Assembly (NCBI GenBank): GCA_039583875.1 | Contig: CM077150.1 | Coordinates: 178,068,375-178,132,374, forward strand | DNA from: Platanthera guangdongensis | Lineage: Eukaryota; Streptophyta; Magnoliopsida; Asparagales; Orchidaceae | Direction of reading: 5' to 3' | DNA length: 64,000 bases | Shown here: positions 48,170 to 60,488 of the stretch, one piece after another | Numbering within the stretch: position 1 is the stretch's first letter | Layout of the letters: every line of letters starts with the position of its first letter | Translations under genes and position numbers: made by a program | Notes under the pieces: generated by a model | The model's input: the letters and a program-made list of their open reading frames with translations, nothing else | Database searches by the model: none | Told to the model about the DNA's origin: nothing

Positions 48170-48669
48170 NNNNNNNNNNNNNNNNNNNNNNNNNNNNNNN
48201 NNNNNNNNNNNNNNNNNNNNNNNNNNNNNNNNNNNNNNNNNNNNNNNNNNNNNNNNNNNNNNNNNNNNNNNNNNNNNNNNNNNNNNNNNNNNNNNNNNNN
48301 NNNNNNNNNNNNNNNNNNNNNNNNNNNNNNNNNNNNNNNNNNNNNNNNNNNNNNNNNNNNNNNNNNNNNNNNNNNNNNNNNNNNNNNNNNNNNNNNNNNN
48401 NNNNNNNNNNNNNNNNNNNNNNNNNNNNNNNNNNNNNNNNNNNNNNNNNNNNNNNNNNNNNNNNNNNNNNNNNNNNNNNNNNNNNNNNNNNNNNNNNNNN
48501 NNNNNNNNNNNNNNNNNNNNNNNNNNNNNNNNNNNNNNNNNNNNNNNNNNNNNNNNNNNNNNNNNNNNNNNNNNNNNNNNNNNNNNNNNNNNNNNNNNNN
48601 NNNNNNNNNNNNNNNNNNNNNNNNNNNNNNNNNNNNNNNNNNNNNNNNNNNNNNNNNNNNNNNNNNNNN
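48170..48669. other. Assembly gap, exactly 500 N
   Basis: The round size marks an unsized scaffold gap. Left of it is an SIRE-like 3' LTR, right of it a different Copia gag, so the order and distance across it are not secure. Confidence 0.98.
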
Positions 48670-49431
48670 TTTCCTTTGGTTGTACAAAGTTAACACTTGA
48701 AACCCAAGAGATCCTTATTAGATTGATCTTCTTTTTCCTTAGTTGTTCAGAGGATTTTTACAACAGGGCACAAACAAGGATTATGCAAGAACCAGACCTC
48801 CAGTTTGCAACTTAAATAAGTTTGCCATCTGGAAGGCAAGAATCAAACTTTATATGAATTCAATTGATGAGGACATATATAATTAATATTTTGATAGGTC
48901 TCCTCAACTACAGCTGCTACATCTACTCTACTTGAAGTACTCATGCTATTCCACCACCTGAGTGGACAGTGCTTAGAAAAGGCAAAGATAGTAGATGCAA
49001 AGGCCATGAATATACTAGCTCAAACTATGTCAGATGACATTTCCAAAAGTGGTTGAATGACCATCTACCAAAGAAATCTGGGACTCTCTCAATCAGTGGT
49101 TGTTGAGTTCTCAGTAGGAGAGGAAGGATAGAAGATCAACTCTCATCTCTCAATATGAAAAATTTGAAGAAGGATGAATAAGAATCTGTCAGTGAATATG
49201 TATAAACTGGATTAGCTCAATCATCAATGAACTAAAGGACTCTGGATAAGGATATCACTCTCACTAAGGTGAATGACAAGATCCTCATGTTTTCCCAAGC
49301 TCATGCGGATTCTGAATTTATGGCCATTCAAGAAAGGCAAGAAGCTTGAATGATATTTTCATAAATCTCTTTGGGAAAGCTTCAAATCATATGAGCAACT
49401 GATCAAGACTAGAGAAGCTACAGAGTAGAAG
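48670..49431 (+). pseudogene. 5' part of a Copia Gag, interrupted by the 13-kb SIRE-like element
   Basis: After the gap the plus strand reads through Gag-like words: KDYARTRPPVCNLNKFAIWKARI, LYMNSIDEDIY, then further matches in shifting frames (about 48950-49400), including an SYEQLIKTREAT stretch at the right end. Several frameshifts and stops are present. The frame resumes at 62660, beyond the inserted element, with a knuckle and acidic tail. The LTR of this element would lie in or before the gap. Confidence 0.7.
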
Positions 49432-51575
49432 TGAAAGATATGGTACCTAAACACCTAGAGGGGGGGTGAATAGGTGACCTAAACCTTTTTAAAACTTTGT
49501 TGGCAGCACAACAGTTATTTCACAGATTACTACAGCTAACAGCAATACAGAAATCAAACAGTCAATCCACAGCACAGCAGACACACTAATTTATAGTGGT
49601 TCCCCAATCTTTGGGTACATCCACTTTCCCCCTTCGCCTATCTAGCAGTGTACTAGATTCGGCCAAACTTCTCCACTATCTCAGAACCCAACAAGGTTCC
49701 TACACCTCAGGCCCAAAGCCTTCACTCACTCCCTCCACAAACTACACTCAGCCACCCAGGCCTACACTCAGCCAATTAAGGCCTACACTCAGAGTTCTTC
49801 AACTCCTACACTCAGGCAATCAAGCCCTACCCTCAGCCTTTATAATATAGGCTTACAATTCTCTCAGATCCAATGGATCCTACAAGTTAAATAGAAATAC
49901 AATTGCTAACTCTACAACTCAGAAAATAAGAGAGGAGTTGAGAGTTTCTTGAAGAGTTCTTGGAAGAACTCAGTTAGATCCAAACTGACTTAGCTTCCTT
50001 CAAGCTTCTTGAGTTAGAACTGAATTAGTCTGAATCTTCTCAGTTGTTCCTTGACCTCTGCTTCTTGAGATCCAGATGTTTCTGAATCCTTCTTCTCAGC
50101 CTTAGTTCCAAAGACTGATTCTTGATTGGAGCTCTCTCTCTCCAACTTCTTAGATCTGCAGTTGGACTGACAGATCTTCTTGTGTTGATCCTCTGTGTAT
50201 CACTTCTTGATTTAATCTGATCAACTACTTTAAAGTATTCTCTCAAGCTGTAATCTGTTTCTCAATCACAACCCTTGTTTCTGTAAACTATGGATGCCTA
50301 TTTATAGGCTTCCTTCATGGTAACCGGCTGGTCGGTTCATAACAAACTTCTGATTTCTCTGACAGTTGCTGTAGACGGCTGGATCGGCAGCTGTCATGTC
50401 AACCAGTCACTTCTTGAAATTCTTAACTGTCAGATAGTGTCGAGACTTTCTGTTCTTAAGTGTCGACACTTATAGACTAAGTGTCGACACATGTTGTGTA
50501 AGTGTCGACACAAGTCTACAAGGTGTCGACACAATTCCTTGTATGTCTCGACACAGATTCTTCTGCATGTGTCGACACTGAAATTGAGTGTCGACACAAA
50601 TACTTGTACTTCATTCTTTAACTGTATTCTTCTAAGTGTCGACACATCTCCTTTGTGTCGACACATCTTCACTTGTGTGTGAAACTGTCAAGTGTCGACA
50701 CTGCTTCTTAGTGTCGACACAAGTCTTCACTTTTGTTTCTTCAGCTGAGTGTCGACACATTCCTTTAGTGTCGACACTTGTACTTAGAATATTTTGTAAT
50801 TTTTCTGTTCTTTGCTAAGTGTCGACACAGCTCCTTGTGTCGACACTTTCTTCAAGTGTAGAGTCTTCAATTAAGTGTCGACACATTGTGCTGAGTGTCG
50901 ACACTTTCTTCAAGTGTTGACTCTCCTGGTTGTGTGTCGACACATTGTGCTGAGTGTCGACACTTTCTTCAAATACTGACTCTTCAGCATAGTGTCGACA
51001 CATTGTGTTGAGTGTCGACACTTACTTCAAATACTGACTCTTCAGCATAGTGTCGACACATTGTGTTGAGTGTCGACACTTACTTCAAATACTGACTCTT
51101 CAGCATAGTGTCGACACATTGTGTTGAGTGTCGACACTTTTACTTAGACTCTGCAGACTTTTGCTGAGTGTCGACACAGCTCCAAGTGTCGACACTTTCT
51201 GGTGTAGACACAGCTCTTCTAGGTGTCGACACTTCTGCTAAGTGTCGACACAGCTTTTCTGCATACTTCTTCACTGAGTGTCGATACAGCTCCAAGTGTC
51301 GACACTTTCTGTCTGGTGTCGACACTTCTTCTCAGGTGTCGACACAATGACTCCAAGTGTCGACACTGCTTGTCTGGGTGTCGACACAAGCTTTCTCAAG
51401 TGTCGACACTTTCTCTCTGGGTGTCGACACATGGACTTAGAAACTTTTAGCTTCAGTCTAGTGAATACCTAACCTGCATAAGTAACTCAAACACACATCA
51501 AATACATTATGATGTATATCATTGAGTTAGGTGAGACTTCTTCAAATCAGGTACATTTGACCAATGTACCCAACA
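49432..51575 (-). repeat. 3' LTR of the complete SIRE-like element
   Basis: On the minus strand it runs from TGTTGGGTACATT (51575) to ATATCTTTCA (49432). A TATAAATAGG box is at 50299-50306. The U3 holds the GTGTCGACAC array (50433-51432). Confidence 0.95.
50433..51432. repeat. GTGTCGACAC palindrome array in 3' LTR U3
   Basis: By hand I count about 35 perfect copies of the 10-bp palindrome GTGTCGACAC in 1 kb, plus variants such as GTCTCGACAC. Part is arranged in 68-70-bp higher-order units (about 50980-51135). Confidence 0.95.
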
Positions 51576-51590
51576 ATCTCCCCCTATTTG
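51576..51590 (-). other. Polypurine tract of the complete SIRE-like element
   Basis: The minus strand reads AAATAGGGGGAGAT just before the 3' LTR, the same tract as at 47483-47496. Confidence 0.85.
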
Positions 51591-51870
51591 GAGAAGTCAT
51601 AACCCTTAGTCAATGATATACACCATTCATAATTAAAAAATTATAAAATGATGAAAAGCAAATTATAATCAACAGGGTAACATGAACATGTAAAACTTCA
51701 CACATATACACATTCAACATTCCAGAACAAATAAGAAACAGACATATTTCAGAACAATCATAATATATTATCATATATTGTTCTAACATAGTTCCTTATA
51801 CATTTTCAATGTTGTACAAAAATGTTTTTCATTTAAAAGTTTACAACAAGCTTCAAGTTAAATTCCTAAT

Positions 51871-54663
51871 CTATTTCAGATCAGGTTCTTTGATAACTAT
51901 TCCCTTTCCAGCTTTAACTTGAGCTTTGACAGCAGCAGTAGTAGCAGGCTCAGCATCAGCAGGCTTCTTGCCTTTGGAGTCCTTCTTCTTTAGTTCTTCA
52001 GCCTTGATTTTTTGTCTCTCAAAATAATGATAGGGCTTAGGAAAGTACTTGCTAGGCTCCACAGCTGTAGGAGGTAGCTTTCCTAACTTAGCCTTCCTTC
52101 TATACTGGACAATGGCTTCCTGCCTGATCTCATGCTTCCTCCATTCAGCTTCTGAGAACCACTTGTTCCTCTCATGTGCATTGTCCTTGGCTGCTTTCCA
52201 GGCTGTGAGAATGATGTTCCTAGAAGTAGGGCTCCACTGTTCAAAATCTGGTTTTTGCTCAGCCAGTTCCCTGAACTTCTTCTTTGACAGCCTTGTTCTT
52301 CTTCTTTGTCCATAGCCTCTTGCATAGCTGCTGTAATAGGTTGAGTAACCTTTTCTAAATGGACATTGTCCTTGCCCCAGATAGGCTATACATAGTGCTC
52401 ACCTCTGCATGAATCATTTCAAAATCGGGAGGTGGATAAATGACGAGCTACTTCTTGTGGCTCACCTCCAAGTAGGCAGGGTTCAGTCCAGATTCAGCAA
52501 CTTCATTATCATCACACAGGGGAGGATATCCAAGTGTAGCCCTGATGGAATTTGATATCCATTTTGCATGGTCAGAACTGGCTTCGACTAACACTCTCTC
52601 CCCCTTTATGACTTCTTGGGCTACATGGTCTCTTACATCATCTTTCTGGAACCTGATTTGGCTGTCCAAATACCTTATGCCATCCTTAAAGAAAGGTCTA
52701 AGCTTGGTAAGCTGTTCAGAAATGACCTTCTGGGAATCCTTGATTGCAGTCTTGACAGCAGCAAGTTCTTCTTGAAAAGCTTTATCAAATTCAGCCTTGG
52801 CAGCATCAGTAGAAGTAGATGGTTCAGCAGACTTATTCTTTAATTCAGTCACTATAGCATTGTGGGAGGCAGTTAAATTGTCATTCATTCTTAATTGATT
52901 TTCCAGCACATATCCCTGCTTCAATGCTATATCATCTACTTTGTCTTTGATCTGTTCTTGATGTTTAGCCAGGAATACCACTGCATTTCCACCATTGTGG
53001 AAGCAATCATTCATTTCCTTCTTATTCAGGTTCATCTCAAACCTGATTGACTTGATATCTTGAGCTAAATCAAACTGTAAAGACTTGTGGCCTTCATCAA
53101 TATATGTCTCTATAGCCCTCCTTTGCTCATCCAGCTTAACTTGCATTGCTACCATTAAGCTGCTGTAATCTGTTGATGGAGCTTGTTGGACGAGGGAGTG
53201 TTGAGCAACAGTTTGTAGAGCTTTCTTATAGCTCTGACTCCTTCTTTTGAATACAAAGAACTGCTTCTTCTTAGCTTGCTCAGCTTCATCATCTTCAGAC
53301 TCTGAAGTACTTGCTATATTTACCCTATCCTTAGGGCTTGAGGGTTTGTCAGCTTGCACATCTAGTGCCTTCTCAGTATCTAGCCTTATAGGCTCTTCCT
53401 GAACTTCCAGATTCTCCCCCTCAACAGCAGCACCCTTCTCTTCAGTAGCAGCATTCGTCTCTTCATCAGCAGCAGTCTTGTCCATGTCAAAGTCCTCTTG
53501 ATCTAAATTCAGAAATAGATCTTCCATTGTATATTCTGGGGGTGACTGAGCAGGAGATGTACTGGGCACATTAACTACAACAGATGTGTCTTGGAGAACA
53601 ACATCTGGTGCTTGGTTTGCTTGCTGAGTTTGCTGATGAATATCAGACAAATCAGAATCTATTATAGAAAAATCTAAAGTATTGAGGTCAGAAAGTACCT
53701 CTTGGATAATGAGAGTAGCTTGCTCACTCTCCAGTGTAGAGGGTTGTTCTACAGCTGGAGGCTCCCCCTGGATGTCAGCTGGCTCTTGAGGAGCAGGTGA
53801 CTTCTCTATAGCCTTATCCTCATGATTATCAGGAGTGAAAACCACATGTTCTTCACTACCTGAGCTGCTGGAGGACTCCTGAGTCACAGCAGCTATTTCC
53901 TCTTCTTCTTTGGAGGGGAATCCTTCTTAGAAACTTGTTTCTCAGGGGTGGTCAATTCCTTTGACAGCACCCTTTCCCACCTGGAGAAGATCCTCATGTC
54001 CATCCTTCTCATGTGGTTGATTTTGCTACCTGCAGCAGAGCTCATTACCTCTGGTATTGTACCAGCCAGGTAGAGACTAAGTATCCTGCCCAGATTGGGC
54101 TTCTTCAGACTTTCCTTTACTTTCTCAAACACAACCATGGACCAGTCTGTTTTGAGGTTGAAGATGATTCTAGTCATAACACTGAACATGGAGGCTGACA
54201 CCCTGTCATGCCCTCCAGGTTTACTGAGGATAACTTTACCCACAACTTCTGACATAAACTTTCCTTGGGTATTCATTCCTCTCCTGTTGAATACTGATCC
54301 TATCTTTAGCTTAGGATCTAGTCCACACCAGGTAAGTGCTTCCCTGGTCTTAGATGTTGTTACTTCCTCTTCTTCCTGAACTTTAGGTAGCTGAAGTACC
54401 TTTCTCAGAGATTTGGGTGAAATCTTGACCTTGGTGCCATGCACCCTTGACTTGATTCTGTAGCCTGAGTCATCTACAGACGCTCCAGTAAGAAATTCTA
54501 TAACTTCCTTCTTCCATATCTTGGTTGGTTCTGAAACCAAGAACTCCAATCCTGAATTGGTGACTAGGGTTATCACCGATTTGATTTCTTGATCACCGTC
54601 TTCGAATGCGCCACGCACCAGTTCATAGCCTTCGTTAACGTTCTCTTCCAGCTTGGGAGCCAT
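51871..54663 (-). pseudogene. Third ORF of the complete SIRE-like element (frameshifted)
   Basis: ATG at 54663. Part one (256 codons) has NEGYELVRGAF, KVKISPKSLRKVLQL, VVGKVILSKPGGHD, ASMFSVMTRIIFN, LGRILSLYLAG and then stops after PPKKKRK at 53893. Part two (52448-53887, 479 codons, another frame) is acidic, then has probable coiled coils (QVKLDEQRRAIETYIDEG). Past another break, a last part ends near 51871 with SRNIILTAWK...YFPKPYHYFERQ. The same blocks in the same order occur at 44994-47243, so this is one protein. There is no transmembrane segment. The breaks are single-base and could be assembly errors. The function is unknown; coiled coils and basic patches suggest a nucleic-acid or Gag-associated role. 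Confidence 0.75.
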
Positions 54664-54694
54664 TAGGGTTTGGAGAATTAGTCTTTAGAGAAGA

Positions 54695-55150
54695 GAAATG
54701 TCGACACAAGAGTTTTGGTCTCAAAACTTTGAAAGCGTGTCGACAAACAAAGACAGAACCCTATTTATACCTTTCTTGTTTGAAGACGAACAGGCGGGAT
54801 GAATTTCTAAAGATGTGTCGACACTGTCAATAAGTGTCGACACTGACTTATAATGTCTCGACACACATGTGTCGACACAAGTTTAGTCAACAGATTTTAT
54901 GTGTCGACACTTGGTTGAGTGTCGACACCGCACTACTCGACATGTAGTCGAGACTTTACTTAGAAAATTCTGAGTAAAACTTAAGTGTCGACACCTTATT
55001 GGATGTGTCGACACCTACTCGACATGTGTTGACACTAACATTCTGAAGTGTCGACACCAGCTTCCTAGATGTGTCGACACCATTGTCCTGAAGTGTCGAC
55101 ACTTACTATTCTGTGTCGACATAGACTTGTCTATGTGTCGACACCTTTTT
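54695..55150. repeat. GTGTCGACAC array between pol and third ORF
   Basis: About 11 perfect and several one-off copies of the same palindrome as in U3, in the 0.5-kb gap between pol (ends 55178) and the third ORF (starts 54663). Confidence 0.93.
54762..54769 (-). promoter_or_regulatory. Putative internal TATA box before the SIRE-like third ORF
   Basis: The minus strand reads GTATAAATAGGGTTCTG, 99 bp before the ATG at 54663 and directly after most of the palindrome array. It is the same box and the same order as in the LTR. Confidence 0.62.
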
Positions 55151-55177
55151 ACTTAGCCAATTTTTAGTTCTGTAAAC

Positions 55178-58100
55178 TTAGTCTAAGTTTATCATACCTA
55201 GTTCAATTTTGAACCTATTGAACTTAGCTTCTTCTAAGGGCTTAGTGAACATATCAGCTATCTGATTATCAGTTCTAACATATTCAAGTGCAATATCATT
55301 TCTTTCTACATGCTCTCTAAGAAAGTGATATTTAATCTCAATATGTTTAGTTCTACTATGTGATACAGGATTGTTAGCTATTGAAATAGCACTAGTAGAA
55401 TCACAGTAAAGTGGAGTTCTACTTACCTGAAATCCATAGTCTTCTAACTGATGTTGAATCCACAGAAGTTGAGCACAGCAACTTCCTGCAGCTACATATT
55501 CTGACTCAGCTGTGGAGATAGCCACACTAGTTTGCTTCTTACTGCTCCATGAAATGAGTCTACCACCTAGGAATTGACAGGATCCAGTAGTGCTCTTTCT
55601 ATCTTCTTTGCATCCTGCAAAGTCTGCATCTGAATAGCCTGTTAGATCAAAATCTCCATTCCTAGGGTACCAGAGGCCTAGATAGGGAGTGCCCTTTAGA
55701 TATCTCAAGATTCTCTTGACTGCAGTCAAGTGAGATTCTTTGGGGCAGGCTTGATACCTGGCACAAACACATGTAGCATACATAATGTCAGGCCTACTTG
55801 CAGTCAAGTATAGTAGGGAGCCAACTATCCCTCTATACAAGGTTTCATCTACAGGTTTCCCTGCATCATCCTTGCTTAGAGACATACTTGACCCCATAGG
55901 AGTCTTCATGGTACTGGATGAATCCATACCATACTTCCTTATGAGTTCTAGGGTGAACTTGGACTGACATATGGATAGACCACTTCCAGTCTGTTTAACT
56001 TGGAGACCCAAGAAAAACTTCAGTTCTCCCATACTACTCATCTCAAATTGACTTTGCATAAGCTTTGCAAACTTTTTGCAAAGGCTACTTTCAGTAGACC
56101 CAAATATAATGTCATCTACATATATTTGGACAAGTATGACTTTGCCTCTAGATTCCCTAAGGAATAGAGTCTTATCTATTTTCCCCCTTGAGAATTTGTT
56201 CTCAATGAGGAAACTAGATAGGGTTTCATACCAAGCTCTAGGTGCTTGTTTTAACCCATATAATGCTTTCCTAAGTCTATAGACATATTGAGGTAGAGTT
56301 CGATCAACAAAACCTACAGGCTGCTCCACATAGACTTCTTCTTTCAAATTATCATTTAGGAATGCTGACTTGACATCCATTTGGTATACCTTGAATCCTT
56401 GATAGGTTGCATAGGACAAGAACATCCTTATGGCTTCCAGTCTGGCTACTGGAGCAAAGGTTTGATCAAAATCAATACCTTCTTCTTGCCTATATCCTTT
56501 TGCAACCAGTCTTGCTTTATTCTTGATGATAACTCCTTGTTCATCTAACTTATTCCTATAGATCCACTTTGTTCCTATCACATTGTGATCTTTAGGTTTA
56601 GGAACCAGGTCCCAAACCTTGCACCTTTTGAACTGGTTAAGCTCTTCCTGCATTGCTTCAGTCCACTGTGGATCTTGTATAGCTTCTTCAAATTTCTTTG
56701 GTTCTATTTGAGACAGAAAACTTGAATATACTACAGCATTCTGATTTCTGCTCCTTGTCTGAACACCTTGTCTTGGATCTCCAATTATCAGCTCTACTGG
56801 ATGATCTCTTAGATGCCTGGTGGCTGGAGGCATCCTTGCTTCTGGTTGTACTTCTACAGCATCTTCATCATGCTGAGTTCCTTGTACTTCTTCAGCTCCT
56901 GGTACATGTAGTTCTCCCCCTGGACATAAGCCATCTTCTTCTACTTGCTGTCTTGCAGCAGGTACATCTTCTATGGTTAGCTTGTCCATCTTCTTAGTAA
57001 GACCTGTGGGGCTGCACACACTACTAGACAACTCATTGTTAATTAGTTGTGTTTCATCAAAAACTACATGCACAGACTCCTCTACAACTTGTGTAGTCAA
57101 GTTGTAGACTCTATAAGCCTTACTATTATTGCTGTACCCAACAAACACTCCCTCTTGGGACTTGGCAGCAAACTTAGTTAGGTAAGACTTTCCATTGTTA
57201 AGTATGTAGCATTTACAACCAAAGATCCTAAAGTAGGATAAATTTGGTTTCCTGCCTTTCACAACTTCATAGGGGGTCTTATTTAACCTTTTAGTGATGG
57301 TAGCCCTATTTATCACATGGCATGCAGTGTTAACTGCTTCAGCCCAGAAATACTCTGGCAGTGATGAATCACTTAATAAGGTTCTACTAGCCTCTATCAA
57401 GGTCCTATTTTTCCTTTCAGCAATGCCATTTTGCTGAGGTGTTCTAGGTGAAGAGAATTCTTGAAATATCCCATAGTCTTCACACAGCTTTGTCATGCTT
57501 TCAGACTGAAACTCAGTACCATGGTCACTTCTAATTTTGACCACTGTACAGTTCAATTCATTCTGAATTTGCTTAACAAAACTATAGAAGACACTAGGTG
57601 TTTCAGATTTCTGCTTTAAGAAGAACACCCAGGAAAACCTTGAGTAGTCAACAACAACTACAAAGGTGTAGACCTTCCTACCTAAGCTGTGAACTGGCAT
57701 TGGACCAAATAGATCCATATGCAAGAGGTATAAACACCTCACAGCATCTTTGTTGTCTAAGCTTCTAAAGGTGGATTTAGTCTGCTTGCCCTTTTGACAA
57801 GCTGAGCAAATGCCATCCTTGACACACTTAACTTGAGGACCATTCCTCACTAACTCTTTGCTAAAGAGTTTGCTAATAGTCTTATAGTTAAGATGAGCTA
57901 GCCTCTTGTGCCACTTGACACAATGAGAGACTGTCCCATCAGCTACAAGACAAACAGGAGAACCATTGTTCTCAATCATGATGTCTAGACAGTAGACATT
58001 CCTCTTTCTATATCCTGTCAAAATGATCTCTTGATCACTTGACCTCTTGATATGACAACCATTTTTAACAAATGAGATGTCATACCCTACATCACTTAAC

Positions 58101-58345
58101 TGACTTATACTAATAAGGTTGTGTTTCAACCCTTTAACATAAGCCACTTGAGTAATGGTAACAAGGTTTGAAGAAATGTTACCAAACCCTTTGATGATTC
58201 CTTTTTCAGAACCACCAAAGGTCACTTTAGGACCATTTTTGATTGGAATATAGTCCTTCAGTAGTCCCCTTGTTCCAGTCATATGTCTGGAACATCCACT
58301 ATCCAAGTACCATGTTGGGGTATGGCCACTTGGATTCACCTGCAA
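55178..58345 (-). CDS. SIRE-like Pol: protease, integrase, reverse transcriptase, RNase H
   Basis: 1055 codons, open throughout. Order is that of Ty1/Copia: protease [11 protein letters not shown] (Asp at 15), GAG-pre-integrase zinc part (H.H about 147-151, C about 180-183), and integrase D211, D274, E310 (D-x62-D-x35-E). Then come reverse transcriptase with GTKWIYRNK, the MDVKSAFLN block and YVDD at 742-745, and RNase H with SDADFAGC (Asp 906) and TAESEY. It is in the same frame as the end of gag, separated by one TAA; the listed start (TTG, 58345) is only the first usable codon after that stop. Expression may need stop readthrough, reported for SIRE1, or splicing. Confidence 0.96.
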   Translation of the reverse strand: MQVNPSGHTPTWYLDSGCSRHMTGTRGLLKDYIPIKNGPKVTFGGSEKGIIKGFGNISSNLVTITQVAYVKGLKHNLISISQLSDVGYDISFVKNGCHIKRSSDQEIILTGYRKRNVYCLDIMIENNGSPVCLVADGTVSHCVKWHKRLAHLNYKTISKLFSKELVRNGPQVKCVKDGICSACQKGKQTKSTFRSLDNKDAVRCLYLLHMDLFGPMPVHSLGRKVYTFVVVVDYSRFSWVFFLKQKSETPSVFYSFVKQIQNELNCTVVKIRSDHGTEFQSESMTKLCEDYGIFQEFSSPRTPQQNGIAERKNRTLIEASRTLLSDSSLPEYFWAEAVNTACHVINRATITKRLNKTPYEVVKGRKPNLSYFRIFGCKCYILNNGKSYLTKFAAKSQEGVFVGYSNNSKAYRVYNLTTQVVEESVHVVFDETQLINNELSSSVCSPTGLTKKMDKLTIEDVPAARQQVEEDGLCPGGELHVPGAEEVQGTQHDEDAVEVQPEARMPPATRHLRDHPVELIIGDPRQGVQTRSRNQNAVVYSSFLSQIEPKKFEEAIQDPQWTEAMQEELNQFKRCKVWDLVPKPKDHNVIGTKWIYRNKLDEQGVIIKNKARLVAKGYRQEEGIDFDQTFAPVARLEAIRMFLSYATYQGFKVYQMDVKSAFLNDNLKEEVYVEQPVGFVDRTLPQYVYRLRKALYGLKQAPRAWYETLSSFLIENKFSRGKIDKTLFLRESRGKVILVQIYVDDIIFGSTESSLCKKFAKLMQSQFEMSSMGELKFFLGLQVKQTGSGLSICQSKFTLELIRKYGMDSSSTMKTPMGSSMSLSKDDAGKPVDETLYRGIVGSLLYLTASRPDIMYATCVCARYQACPKESHLTAVKRILRYLKGTPYLGLWYPRNGDFDLTGYSDADFAGCKEDRKSTTGSCQFLGGRLISWSSKKQTSVAISTAESEYVAAGSCCAQLLWIQHQLEDYGFQVSRTPLYCDSTSAISIANNPVSHSRTKHIEIKYHFLREHVERNDIALEYVRTDNQIADMFTKPLEEAKFNRFKIELGMINLD

Positions 58346-58351
58346 AACAAA

Positions 58352-60390
58352 TTAATGAACCTTAGAACCCAAAGTAAACTTGGGTCCTTGGTGATTGTTA
58401 GTTTGCAACTTGACATAGCTACCTGCTGGCTTTCCACCAGGTAACTTGCTACTCAACTTGGCACTGGCATTGTGCCAACAATCCAAGGCAAAGTGGCCAA
58501 CCTTGCCACAACACCAGCATTCAAACTTGTTGTACCTTTGCTTAGGTACAACCTTTGCTGTTTTGACTACAGCAGGCTTGTTGAATGTTGGGGCTTTGCC
58601 CTTGGACTTGGACTGATCCTGAACAGTCCTAGCTGGTTTAATAAAACCCAATCCAGCCTTTCCTTTATGATGAACAAATTCATCAATCAAGGGTAGCACT
58701 GATTTAGGTTTTGAAAACCTAGCAACTAGCTCTTTTTCCTTCTGGAGATGGATCTCCAGTAACTTAATTTGATCATTTTATAAGTGATAGTTCCCATCTG
58801 AATCACAGTAATGTGTTTCAGCCTGGTTACCTCATTGAGCTTTTGATCAAATTCCTTCTCAAAGTCTGTTGCAGCTGCCTTTAGATCAGCAATTTCCTTT
58901 GCCTGACTTTTGGCAAGGGACTTGCTTTTCTTATAGGCTTGCAACAGTACTTTATATTCATCTAAGAGCTGATGAATATCTCCCTCAGATTCAGAAACAC
59001 TTTCATCACTTGATGAAGATGAATCTGACTCTGAACTAGAACTGAAATCTGAACTTTGAGTTGGACTTTGTACCTGACTAGGTCCTGGCTGCTCCAGGAT
59101 TTTGGTACTTTCAGTCAATGCCATCAGTCCTTGGCACTGACACTCTTCTTGTTCATAGATTGATTCCATGATCTGCATAAACTCTTCTTCTTTTTCAGCA
59201 AATAGCCCTATGTAGGCTTCAGCATCTGTCTCAGTGTCTGAAGAAGAAATGTCTGAAAGAGTCTTCTCATTCTTTGCAACAAAGGACTTCTCCTTCTTTC
59301 CTTTGAAGTGAGTCTTCTTTTTGTCACTGGATTCTTTTCTTCTCTCAGGACAATCTGCAATAACATGCCCCTGTCTATTGCAGCAGTAACATACTATCTT
59401 AGACCGAGTTGTCTTGCTAGTCTTTGTCTTTTTCTTGTCCTTCTTTGAAGGCTTCTTCTCCTGATACTGAACTTCTTTCCCTTTGGAAAATGAAGGTCTG
59501 GACCTCCACTGTTTCTTCTTCAGGAATTTCTGAAAATGTCTGGTGAATGCAGCAAAGTCTTCATCACTTTCACTGCTTGTAGACTTTGTACTAATAGACT
59601 CATCTGATTCTGATTCAACTACCTCTGGAGGAGGAGTTGATGACTTAGTCCTGCCCTTTCTAGGTACTTCTGACTTGAAGGCAACAATCCTTTCTCTGTG
59701 CTCAGTCCTTGTTGATTTTTCCTCCTCTTTTCTCACAGACAGCTGCATCTCATAAGACAACAACTTGCCAAATAGTGTGGGAGGAGGAATTTCTCCCAAC
59801 TTTGCCATTTCTCTGATGGCACAGATCTTGGTGTCCCAATCTTTGGTTAGGGACCTTAAGAACTTATCATTCAATTCATAGTTAGTGAACTCTCTTCCAT
59901 AGGACATGAGTTCATTAACAATTCTGTAGAACTTTTTGTAGCATTCAGTGATGCTATCTCCTCTTCCTTGCCTAAAGCTCTCATACTCTTGATTAAGCAA
60001 GGACTTTCTATCTTGCCTTACTTCTTCAGAACCTTCCATATAGACTATAAGAGTGTCCCACATCTCTTTTGCTGTCTTACAGTGAATTAAGTTCTGGAAG
60101 GTGGCATCATCAATGACACTTACTATAATGTTTTGTGCCCTTTTGTCCATAGTGGGTAGGACAATTTCATCCTTGGTCATCTCAGAGAAATCCTTTGGAG
60201 TCCTCTGATTTGCATCCAGTACTGAAATCTTCATTGGCACATAAGGCCCTTCCTTAACTGTTATGTAGATTCTTGGGTCTGAGGCCTCCATAAATAGCCT
60301 AACCCTTTCTTTCCAGATTCCAAAAATCTCCTTCCTGCATATGGGTAACTTCATGGAACCCAACTCTTTGTGATTCTCATAAGAACCCAT
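58352..60390 (-). CDS. SIRE-like Gag (one single-base frameshift)
   Basis: ATG at 60390, about 100 bp after the primer site. The first 554 codons hold a Copia Gag core (MKLPICRKEIFGIWKERV, MDKRAQNIIVSVIDD, MWDTLIVYMEGSEE, YYxxF-type helices, LLSYEMQL), a Lys-rich stretch, a first knuckle CYCCNRQGHVIADC (about residue 335), acidic Ser-rich tails and a coiled coil (about 480-530). A one-base loss in an A run near 58775-58780 shifts the frame. The next 115 codons in the proper frame carry a second knuckle, CX2CX4HX4C at C61-C74 of that part, and end KVH then TAA at 58352-58354. Gag builds the particle and binds RNA. The indel may be an assembly error. Confidence 0.88.
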
Positions 60391-60488
60391 GTTTCTTGAA
60401 GTTCTTGAATTTCTTGAATCTGTTTTCTGACTTAGACTGTTTCTGCCAAATAGGATCTCCTTAGACTGTTAGTCCTTGTTTTGAGTAA

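Noticed and set aside
50433..51432. Regularly spaced palindromic repeats resembling a CRISPR array
   Set aside because: The repeats are 10-bp palindromes with irregular spacing inside a plant retrotransposon LTR, duplicated in both LTRs; no cas genes and a eukaryotic context.
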